DNA from: Thermoactinospora rubra
GTDB lineage: Bacteria > Actinomycetota > Actinomycetes > Streptosporangiales > Streptosporangiaceae
NCBI RefSeq assembly: GCF_002093975.1
Contig: NZ_KZ084336.1
Location: 24,552 to 88,551 of the forward strand
Direction of reading: 5' to 3'
DNA: 64,000 bases
In this document: positions 57,212-64,000 of the stretch, in pieces
Layout of the letters: the number at the start of each line of letters is the position of its first letter
Position numbering within the stretch: position 1 is the stretch's first letter
Notes under the pieces: generated by a model
Told to the model about the DNA's origin: nothing
Seen by the model: the letters and a program-made list of their open reading frames with translations, nothing else
The model's database searches: none
Program-made: the position numbers and the translations under genes

Positions 57212-57576
57212 ACTCCACTCCTTCCTCTCGGCGGAAGGAGGCACGCCAGTGGTACGACAACGGGAGAGCGTCAGACCGCTGGATCAGCCGCCTGAGGCTC
57301 GGACGAGTCGTCTTCGAGAGTTTTGGAGTTTGAGCTATCTGTTTCGGCTATCTTGCGGGAACCCCGCTGGCGCCACCCGTGCCGGGAGCTCACCCCGGCT
57401 CACTTTTGTTGTTTTATGAGGCTTTCAGTGTCAGCTGTTCCCGAGCCCTCTGGCTCGATGGGCGCTACCCGTGGCCGGGAGCCTACCCCGACCGCACGAC
57501 TCGTGGTGCCCGTAGTCTCTTGCGTGTCTCCGTGTGATCTATAACTACCCGACACCACTGACAGTTCCCGCTTGAG
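57212..57576. other. Non-coding region between rep and integrase with a 31-bp direct repeat
   Basis: GGCGC(C/T)ACCCGTG(G)CCGGGAGC-type sequence occurs at 57369-57400 and again at 57461-57492. The first copy forms a GCCGGG/CCCGGC hairpin followed by TCACTTTTGTTGTTTTA, like a plus-strand terminator although no plus-strand gene precedes it. The region should also hold the promoter of the rep operon. Possible small RNA, terminator pair or iteron. Confidence 0.5.
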
Positions 57577-59094
57577 TCAATCTTCCCGCCAGATCGGTTC
57601 CAGAAGATCGGGGTCAAAGTCGCGCCGACCGCGTACGGCGGGGCGAACGATGATCGCGTGGAATGCCTCTCGCAGGTATGCGCGCTTGGTGGAGATCGGC
57701 AGCCCGCCCTCTTCCTCGGGGATGTACCAGCGACGCCGCAGGTCTTCCACGTCCAGAGCAGCCCGGACGCGCGCCCGCTCGATCGACGCCTGATGCTTGT
57801 CCCGTTCGGCGCGCAGCCGGGCGATCTTCTTTTCGAGCTGGGGAGCCAGCTTGAAGAACAGCTCATTGCTGATCTTGTCTTCGTCCCACTGCGCGGACAG
57901 TTCGTCCAGGCGCTTCTTCGCTGCGTTCAGTTCCTTTTCTCCTGCCCACGCGGCAGGCCGCTCCTTCCGCCGCCGGAGTTCCTTCTCTTCCAGACTCGCC
58001 AGCAGCGCTTCCGAGATGAACTCGTCGATCTTGTCGCCGCGCCGGGAGATGCCGCCGCATCCGCCGTCCGACTTCCCAGGACAGAGGTAGACGTGCGGCC
58101 CGACGCCGCTCTTGCCCGGACGGCAGCGAAGAGGCTTGTTGCAGATCCCGCCCTCCGGCTTGGGCTTGCCACAGCGCAGGATGCCCGACAGCAGGTAGCG
58201 ATGTTCCCGCTGATCAGTCGGTATCGGCGACCCCACCGAGCCGTCTCTGTTCACCCAGTGACCCTTGCGGGCGTTCATGACCGCCATGACCGCCTGCCAC
58301 TCCTCGGGAGTCAAGATCGGTTCCCACTGGCCGACGATCGGCTCTCCCTTGGCGTCGCGCACCAGCTCGCCGCCGATCGCACGCCAGCCGCACAGGCGGG
58401 GATTGGCCAGCGCCGACCGCAGCGTCATCCGAATCCACGGGTTCCCGCGCGAGGTCAGGACGCCGTGCCGACGCCACTCCTTGACGATGGAATCCAGGGA
58501 GCGCCCGCCCGCGAAGTCGAGAGCGGCTTTGCGGAGCAGCGGAGCCTCCTCGGGATGGAGCGTCAAGCGGTCCGGAAGCCAGCCGAACGGGCGAGGACCG
58601 CCCACGGGTTTGCCCTGCTCAGCACGAGCCTGATGGGAACGGCGCATCCGGCGCTGCATCTTCCGCACCTCCATCTTGGAGATCACCGCACCGAACAGGC
58701 CCATGCTCTCGGTGTCCTCGCTGTAGAGGTCCTTCGACCCCCGAGCGTCGGCGTAGACCCGGCCATCCTTGTAGGTGATCGCTTCCACGAACCGCTCATA
58801 GTCGCCGGGGCGGCGCGCGAGCCGATCCTCCGCCACGATGACCACGCCCTGAACCGGCCTGCCATCGGGCAGCTTCCCGGCCTTGAGGACCTTCAGCATG
58901 GCCTCGAAGTCGTCGCGGTAGACGTCCGCCTTGGCGGCCGACTTGTCGTTGTCGGTGAACTCCGCCACCACGGTCCAGCCCAGCCGGGCGGCCGTCTCCC
59001 GGTTGACCTTGTGCTGGTCCCTGACCCCGTGCTCGTCGCCACGGTTGTCCGCCGAAATGCGCGCATACGATACGACTGGGATGCCCGACTCCAT
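57577..59094 (-). CDS. Large serine recombinase (integrase)
   Basis: 505 residues from ATG 59094 with a perfect AAGGAGG site. N-terminal resolvase domain with SYARIS (predicted catalytic Ser14), the VRDQ segment and EDRLARRPGDYE. A recombinase domain (about 170-290, RPFGWLPDRL...), a zinc-ribbon (CG...C...C...CGG at about 320-365) and a coiled coil (about 385-450) follow. This is the phiC31/Bxb1-like architecture that integrates DNA between short attP and attB sites with a two-base core. The gene ends next to the right junction, as expected for attP-int arrangements. Confidence 0.93.
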   Translation of the reverse strand: MESGIPVVSYARISADNRGDEHGVRDQHKVNRETAARLGWTVVAEFTDNDKSAAKADVYRDDFEAMLKVLKAGKLPDGRPVQGVVIVAEDRLARRPGDYERFVEAITYKDGRVYADARGSKDLYSEDTESMGLFGAVISKMEVRKMQRRMRRSHQARAEQGKPVGGPRPFGWLPDRLTLHPEEAPLLRKAALDFAGGRSLDSIVKEWRRHGVLTSRGNPWIRMTLRSALANPRLCGWRAIGGELVRDAKGEPIVGQWEPILTPEEWQAVMAVMNARKGHWVNRDGSVGSPIPTDQREHRYLLSGILRCGKPKPEGGICNKPLRCRPGKSGVGPHVYLCPGKSDGGCGGISRRGDKIDEFISEALLASLEEKELRRRKERPAAWAGEKELNAAKKRLDELSAQWDEDKISNELFFKLAPQLEKKIARLRAERDKHQASIERARVRAALDVEDLRRRWYIPEEEGGLPISTKRAYLREAFHAIIVRPAVRGRRDFDPDLLEPIWRED

Positions 59095-59132
59095 CGGGGA
59101 GACCTCCTTGAGATACCACTCTTAGGAAGGTT

Positions 59133-59207
59133 CTACCCGTTGTGGTTACGGTTCCTAGTAGGGACGGCGCTGGCGGTGCCCAGAATGATCAGCTCACGGG
59201 AGGACAT
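59133..59207 (-). pseudogene. rnz: RNase Z, 5' part (24 codons) at the right junction
   Basis: ATG 59207 starts MSSRELIILGTASAVPTRNR and continues NHNG before TAG at the junction. This is the canonical RNase Z N-terminus (LGTASxxPTRxRNxNG), and the next family residues, YLLRW, begin the 3' fragment 6.3 kb away. The start codon shares bases with the divergent ogt start region (CATG). Confidence 0.9.
59134..59138. other. Right attachment junction in rnz
   Basis: Plus-strand TACCC; the minus strand reads GGGTA, then element DNA GAACC. The inferred attP has partial dyad symmetry: CTTAGGAAGG on one side of the core and CCTTAG on the other. Confidence 0.75.
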
Positions 59208-59208
59208 G

Positions 59209-59697
59209 ATGGTAACGGTCGCATACGCGAGGGTGCCGACGCCCGTGGGGACCTTCACGCTCGCCGTCACCGAGCAGGGCGTGGTGGCCACGGGCTGGGG
59301 CGCGGTGAGCGTGGGCCTGCCGGAGGCGCGCGACCCGGACCGTACGGCCGCCGCGGAGGCCGAGCTGCGCCGCTACTTCGACGGCGAGCTGACCGAGTTC
59401 GCCGTGCCCGTGGACTGGCGGCTCACCTCGGGCAGCAGGCGCCGGGTGCTCCAGGCGCTGCACCGCGTCCCCTACGGCAAGGTCGTGACGTACGGCGAGC
59501 TGGCCGAGCTCAGCGGCACCGGGGTGCCCGCCCGCGGCGTCGGGGCCATCATGGCGTCCAACCCGCTCCCGATCATCGTCCCGTGCCACCGCGTGGTCGC
59601 CGGCGACGGGCTCGGCGGCTTCAGCGGCGGCACGGGTGTGGAGACCAAGCGCTGGCTGCTGACCCACGAGGGCTATCTGCAGCCGTCGATCTTCTAG
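59209..59697 (+). CDS. ogt: Methylated-DNA-[protein]-cysteine S-methyltransferase
   Basis: 162 residues from ATG 59209, five bases after GGGAGG (an ATG one codon earlier is too close). The active-site motif IIVPCHRVV has the alkyl-accepting Cys126, preceded by the helix-turn-helix VPYGKVVTYGELAELSG. It repairs O6-methylguanine. Its stop codon shares CTAG with the stop of the converging small gene. Confidence 0.93.
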   Translation: MVTVAYARVPTPVGTFTLAVTEQGVVATGWGAVSVGLPEARDPDRTAAAEAELRRYFDGELTEFAVPVDWRLTSGSRRRVLQALHRVPYGKVVTYGELAELSGTGVPARGVGAIMASNPLPIIVPCHRVVAGDGLGGFSGGTGVETKRWLLTHEGYLQPSIF

Positions 59698-59909
59698 CCC
59701 TCCTGGCCGTCGATCTTGTCGGCGGCGTCCCTGGCCCTCTCGGTGCCCTGGTCGATCTGCTCGTCGAACTTGCCGCCCGTGGCCTGGCCCGCCGAGTCGG
59801 CGGCCTGGTCGACGCCCTGCGTGGCGGCGTCCTCGGCCTTCTCCCGCAGCTCGTCGGCCTTGTCCTGATGGCCGCTGAACATGCCCTTCATCTTGTCGAA
59901 CACCGACAT
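59694..59909 (-). CDS. MT0933/Rv0909-type small antitoxin-like protein
   Basis: 71 residues, highly charged and helical: MSVFDKMKGMFSGHQDKADE, then repeated EDAATQ/QAADSAGQATGGK segments as in the actinobacterial MT0933 antitoxin and CsbD-like families. No toxin gene is adjacent, so a stress-protein role is just as possible. It converges with ogt, the two stops sharing four bases. Confidence 0.75.
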   Translation of the reverse strand: MSVFDKMKGMFSGHQDKADELREKAEDAATQGVDQAADSAGQATGGKFDEQIDQGTERARDAADKIDGQEG

Positions 59910-59991
59910 TTCGGACCTCCCCCGATCCGTCCGAATGGCGGCCCCCTGCCGCCGTCCCCGTCATACCCCCAGCGCCTGCACACTTATCGGT

Positions 59992-60894
59992 GTGCGTACG
60001 CAGCCTGTCATCGCCGTCGTGGGGCCGACCGCGGCCGGAAAGTCCGATTTCGCCGTGGACCTCGCGCTACGGCTGGGCGGCGAATGCATCAACGCCGACT
60101 CCATGCAGCTTTACCGAGGAATGGACATCGGCACGGCGAAGCTTGACCTGGCCGAACGGCGTGGCGTGCCCCACCACCTGCTGGACGTGTGGGACGTGAC
60201 GGTCACCGCCAGCGTGGCGGAGTACCAGAAGCTCGTGCGGCCCCTGATCGAGTCGATCGACGTGCCGATCCTGGTCGGCGGCAGCGGCCTGTACGTCCGG
60301 GCGGCGCTGGACGACCTGCGCTTCCCCGGCACCGACCCGGCCGTCAGGGCCAAGCTGGAGGCCGAGCTGGCCGAGCGGGGGCCGCAGGCCATGCACGAGC
60401 GGCTGCGCGGGCTGGACCCCAAGGCGGCCGAGGCGATCCTGCCCGGCAACGGGCGGCGGATCGTGCGCGCGCTGGAGGTCATCGAGCTGTCGGGCCGGCC
60501 GTTCTCGGCCACCATGCCGTCCTACCGGGCCGTCTACCCGAGCGTGCAGCTGGGGCTGGAGGTGCCCAGGCCGGAGCTGGACGAGCGCATCGAGCTGCGC
60601 GTGGCGCGGATGTGGGAGGCGGGCCTGGTGGAGGAGGTGCGGCGGCTGCTGGACCAGGGCTTGGCGCAGGGGCTGACCGCGAGCAGGGCGCTGGGGTACG
60701 CGCAGGTCATCCGCTACCTGGAGGGCGAGTGGACCGAGGAGCAGGCCTTCGCCGAGACCGTCCGGGCCACCAGGCGCTTCGCCCGGCGGCAGGAGTCGTG
60801 GTTCCGCCGTGACCCCAGGGTGGTGTGGCTGCCGTACGACTCGCCCGACCTCCTAGGCTTGGCGCATGAGGTTCTTGAAGGGGCACGGCACTGA
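59992..60894 (+). CDS. miaA: tRNA dimethylallyltransferase
   Basis: 300 residues from GTG 59992. The P-loop is VVGPTAAGKSDFA, with the NADSMQLYRGMDIGTAK and GGSGLYVRAALD motifs of MiaA. It prenylates A37 of UNN-decoding tRNAs, making the substrate for MiaB encoded upstream. The 3' end overlaps dapF by 29 bases. Confidence 0.95.
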   Translation: MRTQPVIAVVGPTAAGKSDFAVDLALRLGGECINADSMQLYRGMDIGTAKLDLAERRGVPHHLLDVWDVTVTASVAEYQKLVRPLIESIDVPILVGGSGLYVRAALDDLRFPGTDPAVRAKLEAELAERGPQAMHERLRGLDPKAAEAILPGNGRRIVRALEVIELSGRPFSATMPSYRAVYPSVQLGLEVPRPELDERIELRVARMWEAGLVEEVRRLLDQGLAQGLTASRALGYAQVIRYLEGEWTEEQAFAETVRATRRFARRQESWFRRDPRVVWLPYDSPDLLGLAHEVLEGARH

Positions 60895-61672
60895 GAACGA
60901 CTTCGTCATCCTGCCCGATCCCGAAGGCGTCCTGGAGCTGACGGCCGCCCGGGTGGCCGCGATCTGCGACCGCCGGTCCGGGATCGGCGCCGACGGGGTG
61001 CTCCGCGTCGTGCCCGCCAAGGCCTCGCCCGAGGTGTCCCACCTCGCCGACCGGGCGGAGTGGTTCATGGACTACCGCAACGCCGACGGCGGCCTGGCCG
61101 AGATGTGCGGCAACGGCGCCCGGGTGTTCGCGCGCTACCTGGTCGACGCGGGCCTGGCCGCCCCCGGGGAGTTCGCCGTGGCGACCCGCGGGGGCCTGCG
61201 CCGGGTACGGCTCGCGGACAGCGGCGACGTGACCGTCGACATGGGCCGGCCGGCCGTGCTGGGGGAGAGCGCCGCCACCGTGGCCGGGCGGGAGTATCCC
61301 GGCCTGTGCGTCGACATGGGCAACCCGCACCTGGCCTGCGTCGTCGCCGACCCGGTCGCGGGGCTGGACCTGACGCGCCCGCCCGGCTTCGACCCCGCCG
61401 TGTTCCCCAAGGGCGTGAACGTCGAGCTGCTCAACGTGGCCGGGCCGGACCGCGTGGTCATGCGGGTCCACGAGCGCGGCTCGGGCGAGACGCGCTCGTG
61501 CGGCACCGGCGCCGTGGCCACCGCCGTGGCCGCCGCCCGCCAGGCGGGACGGGCCACGGGCGTCTGGACCGTCGAGGTCCCCGGCGGCACGCTCACCGTG
61601 ACGCTCACGGAGGAGACCAGCTACCTGTCCGGCCCCGCCGTCATCGTCGCCTCCGGCGATTTGTGGATCTAA
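60866..61672 (+). CDS. dapF: Diaminopimelate epimerase
   Basis: 268 residues. The two catalytic cysteines are in MCGNGAR (Cys81) and SCGTGA (Cys212), with GTENDFV at the N-terminus. It interconverts LL- and meso-diaminopimelate for lysine and peptidoglycan. Start inside the miaA end, as in many actinobacteria. Confidence 0.95.
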   Translation: MRFLKGHGTENDFVILPDPEGVLELTAARVAAICDRRSGIGADGVLRVVPAKASPEVSHLADRAEWFMDYRNADGGLAEMCGNGARVFARYLVDAGLAAPGEFAVATRGGLRRVRLADSGDVTVDMGRPAVLGESAATVAGREYPGLCVDMGNPHLACVVADPVAGLDLTRPPGFDPAVFPKGVNVELLNVAGPDRVVMRVHERGSGETRSCGTGAVATAVAAARQAGRATGVWTVEVPGGTLTVTLTEETSYLSGPAVIVASGDLWI

Positions 61673-61735
61673 TCTTGCAGAACCTTGTTCTGCTGAGGGA
61701 TGCTGGGTTCGTTCCCTGAACCGAGGAGGTACGGC

Positions 61736-62491
61736 ATGGCGGACCCACGCACCACGGCGGCGGCGGTCAAAGGACCGATCGGCGTGCTCGGCGGCGGCTT
61801 CATGATCTCCAGGGAGGCCAAGGCCCTGTGCGAGAAGTACGGACTCGGCCCGCGCGAGCTGTACTTCCGCGGCCGATGCGGCGTCCTCGGCGAGGTCCAC
61901 CCCGACGTGGTCACCTCCGTCGCGGTCTTCTTCCCGGCCGGCCACGTCACCGAGAGCTGGGAGGGCGGGCGCAAGCTGCCCGTGGAGGAGGCGGTCGCCG
62001 CCTACGCCGGGGCCTGCCAGGACTGGGGGCGGCGCAAGCTGGGCGGCTTCGACGGCTGCGCCAGGATCGCCGAGCTGCTGGAGAAGGTCGTGCGCGAGGC
62101 CTCCGTGCTGGGCGCCCCGCTGTTCGCCGGGTGGCGAGCCGTACCCCTGCCGGACGACCCGCCCGCCCGGGCGGCCCAGCTCATGCACCTCGTCCGCGAG
62201 CTGCGCGGCGGCCTGCACGCGGCGGCCGTGCTCGCGGCCGGGCTGCACCCGCTGGAGGCCACGCTGGCCGCCGAGCACTCCGGCACGCCCTTCGGCCAGG
62301 CCACCGGCGAGATGATCGCCAGGTTCTTCCAGTGGCCCGAGCCGTACCCCGTGCCGAGCCCCGAGGTGGTCGAGCGCAGGCGCCAGGTGGAGGAGCGGAC
62401 CGACGACCTCATGGCGCCCTTCTTCGCCGTGCTGACGGACGCGGAACGCGAGGAGCTCGCCGAGCTCGTGCGTTTGGGGCACGCCCCGTGA
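61736..62491 (+). CDS. SCO6745-family protein
   Basis: 251 residues from ATG 61736 with a strong GAGGAGG site. Contains ISREAKALCEKYGLGPRELYFRGRCGVLGEV and later EEVVRE/GWRAVPLP segments that I recognise as the SCO6745-type (helical, HTH-annotated) family. Function unknown. It follows dapF by 63 bases. Confidence 0.7.
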   Translation: MADPRTTAAAVKGPIGVLGGGFMISREAKALCEKYGLGPRELYFRGRCGVLGEVHPDVVTSVAVFFPAGHVTESWEGGRKLPVEEAVAAYAGACQDWGRRKLGGFDGCARIAELLEKVVREASVLGAPLFAGWRAVPLPDDPPARAAQLMHLVRELRGGLHAAAVLAAGLHPLEATLAAEHSGTPFGQATGEMIARFFQWPEPYPVPSPEVVERRRQVEERTDDLMAPFFAVLTDAEREELAELVRLGHAP

Positions 62492-62510
62492 CCTGGCAGA
62501 CTTTCTGCCC

Positions 62511-64000
62511 ATGGACGTGGACATCTGGTCGTGGGTAGGAGACACCCAGCAGCAGCTCTCCGAGGCGGGTCAGGCAGGGCTCGCCATGGCGCTGGGAGAT
62601 CTTCCCGCGCAGGCATACCAGGGGCGATACTCCCAGCTCGACGTGATGGCGCCGGCCATCGCGCAGCAGGCGGACGCCCTCGGCATGCCCTGGCTGGAGT
62701 TCTACGCCCGCTACTGGCACCTCATGGGCCGCATCGGCGACCGGGCCCAGGGCGCGGTCGCCCTCGGCGACGCCGAGGCGCTGGTCGAGTTCGCCCAGCG
62801 CGAAGAGATCCGTGAGTGCCCCTCCGTCCCGGCCGCCGTCGAGGCGCTGGCGATCGCGTGGGCCAACACCGACGGCCCCGGCTACGCCGCCGACCGGCTC
62901 GCCAGGCTCGGCCCGGCCATCGACGGCGTCGGCCCCGACAGCCCCGCCTACTGCGGCCTGGTCACGCAGTACGTCTCGGCGCTGGTCGACTCCGGGCAGG
63001 CCGACGAGGCCGTCGCCTACGCCGAGGCGGCCGTCGAGCGGCTGCACGGCGCGGGGCGCGAGGCCAGCTGGGAGCTGGGCGCCGAATCCGCGCGTGCGCT
63101 GCTCGCCGCCGGCCGCGCCGAGGCCGCGCTGACCGCCCTGCAGGCCGCCACCGACTTCCAGGCCGACGACCCGGTGGCCAAGCCCCACCGCGACGGCGTG
63201 CGCCGCGCGCTGATCCTCGCCGAGCTGGGCCGCCTCCAGGAGGCCGTCGACGCGCTGCCCGACCTCGACGTGGTCGGCGACCACCCGCGCGTGTTCGTGG
63301 AGTGGGCGCGCGCCATCCGGCTGCTGGCGCCCTCCGGCCAGATCTCCAACTCCTGGCAGCTCGGCCGCGTGCTGCGCCAGTGGATCGACTACTTCAGCAC
63401 CATGGGCGCCTACCGCGCCCGGGTGGAGCTCGCCCTCGTCGCGGGCGACCTCGCCGTGGCCCGGCAGGGCGTCTGGCAGGCCAGGCTGCTGGCCGAGCTG
63501 GCCGAGTCCTTCACCGGGGAGCTGCGCTCGCCGGAGGGCGTGGCCGAGCGCGTCGCCGAGCTGCGCCGCGCCGCCGAGGCCGCCGCCGAGCCCGAGCCGC
63601 CGGGACCGCTGGAGGAGCGGGTCGGCCAGTTCGACGCCGCCGACGGCTTCAACGCCGACCCCGAGCGGTGGGTCGGCTGGCTGGCGCCGCTGTCCGGCAC
63701 CGACCTGGAGGCCACCCGCCGCCACACCACGACGATGGGCTTCCTCGGCTACCCGGCCCAGGGCGCCGACATCTACTGGCGCTACCTGGTCGACGGCGGC
63801 AGGACCGGCTCGGCCGCCGACGACGACGTCGCCTACCTGGCCACCCTGCTCATCGAGGCGCGCCAGGACGAGCGGCTGGAGCAGCTGGCCGCCATGCTGC
63901 CCGACGCGCAGCGCCACCTGACCCTCGCCCGCCTGCACAGCGCCCGCGAGCGCTGGAACGACGCCGTCGCCGAAGCCGAGCAGGCCCTCGCGGCGGGCGG
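62511..64000 (+). CDS. Large helical-repeat (TPR-like) protein, 3' end outside the window
   Basis: Open from ATG 62511 to the window edge, at least 496 residues, with strong G+C codon bias throughout. The sequence starts MDVDIWSWVGDTQQQLSEAG and consists of paired helices (for example ALGMPWLEFYARYWHLMGRI, AVAYAEAAVERLHGAG), typical of TPR-like arrays. No catalytic motif is visible in the part seen. Possibly a scaffold or regulator. Confidence 0.75.
   Translation, partial: MDVDIWSWVGDTQQQLSEAGQAGLAMALGDLPAQAYQGRYSQLDVMAPAIAQQADALGMPWLEFYARYWHLMGRIGDRAQGAVALGDAEALVEFAQREEIRECPSVPAAVEALAIAWANTDGPGYAADRLARLGPAIDGVGPDSPAYCGLVTQYVSALVDSGQADEAVAYAEAAVERLHGAGREASWELGAESARALLAAGRAEAALTALQAATDFQADDPVAKPHRDGVRRALILAELGRLQEAVDALPDLDVVGDHPRVFVEWARAIRLLAPSGQISNSWQLGRVLRQWIDYFSTMGAYRARVELALVAGDLAVARQGVWQARLLAELAESFTGELRSPEGVAERVAELRRAAEAAAEPEPPGPLEERVGQFDAADGFNADPERWVGWLAPLSGTDLEATRRHTTTMGFLGYPAQGADIYWRYLVDGGRTGSAADDDVAYLATLLIEARQDERLEQLAAMLPDAQRHLTLARLHSARERWNDAVAEAEQALAAG

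Larger units (their letters stand above)
52816..59138. mobile_element. Integrative element with serine integrase and RepSA-like initiator, inserted in rnz
   Basis: About 6.3 kb between the two halves of rnz. Contents, left to right: structured non-coding left end, two small minus-strand genes, XRE regulator, small HTH protein, rolling-circle initiator, small gene, and a large serine integrase next to the right end. This resembles actinomycete integrative elements (AICE; pSAM2 group), but there is no FtsK/TraB-type translocase and no spread genes, so it can probably replicate and integrate but not transfer itself. Genes inside use more A/T-ending codons than the host flanks. Joining the flanks restores HNG-YLLRW of RNase Z without a frame change. 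Confidence 0.88.

Noticed and set aside
52821..59133. Search for a tRNA gene as the element's target
   Set aside because: No tRNA-like sequence at either junction; both flanks are rnz coding sequence, which fits a serine rather than a tyrosine integrase.
59121..59140. AAGGT direct repeat at both junctions as a five-base att core
   Set aside because: Joining at AAGGT would leave an in-frame TAG and an extra codon in rnz, whereas the GG/TA alignment restores the family sequence HNGYLLRW.

Overview
The window is very G+C-rich actinomycete chromosome with GTG starts, ATGA/GTGA overlaps and probable leaderless genes. The conserved order recA-recX-rny, gluABCD-miaB and ogt-miaA-dapF, DUF3046 beside recA, a long-N-terminus RecX and a Thermobifida-type secreted cutinase suggest Streptosporangiales (Nonomuraea/Streptosporangium-like). 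The genus is inferred, not proven.

Bases 1-4557: the 3' end of a biosynthetic cluster. It has an NRPS ending in a reductase domain, an MFS exporter, a methyltransferase, a kynurenine 3-monooxygenase-like enzyme with a C-terminal membrane anchor, and a DUF6875-like protein. This set is what a pyrrolobenzodiazepine-type pathway (anthramycin/sibiromycin logic) would need. Bases 4547-10595: an amino-sugar or oligosaccharide uptake operon (lipoprotein, two permeases, GH3 N-acetylglucosaminidase-like enzyme) with a divergent ROK regulator. Bases 10673-19952: a second, compact and unfamiliar biosynthetic cluster. Free-standing and fused condensation domains, two carrier domains and an AMP-ligase sit in one divergent unit with a complete E1alpha/E1beta/E2 2-oxoacid dehydrogenase and a dimethylformamidase-like protein. 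Bases 19965-26350: VanX-like dipeptidase, a back-to-back phosphotransferase and carboxylate-amine ligase, a giant LuxR regulator, and a secreted cutinase of the PET-hydrolase family.

Bases 26459-46291 are mostly housekeeping: lhr, recA with a LexA box, recX with a large repetitive extension, a CPBP protease, rny, an S9 peptidase, the glutamate-type ABC transporter and miaB. Bases 46375-51150 are accessory: an ATPase/nuclease-fold protein, an HTH-UTRA regulator, a divergent pair of single-pass membrane proteins, and a MarR remnant.

Bases 51151-59207 hold the most striking feature. The RNase Z gene (rnz) is cut in two by a ~6.3-kb integrative element. The 5' 24 codons lie at 59133-59207 and the rest at 51981-52820. 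Joined, they restore the family sequence at the junction. The element carries a large serine integrase, a RepSA-like rolling-circle initiator, an XRE regulator with an operator array, several small proteins and a structured non-coding left end, but no TraB/FtsK translocase.

Bases 59209-64000: ogt, a small antitoxin-like protein, miaA, dapF, an SCO6745-family protein, and the start of a large repeat-rich protein that runs off the window. No tRNA, rRNA or CRISPR array was recognised.
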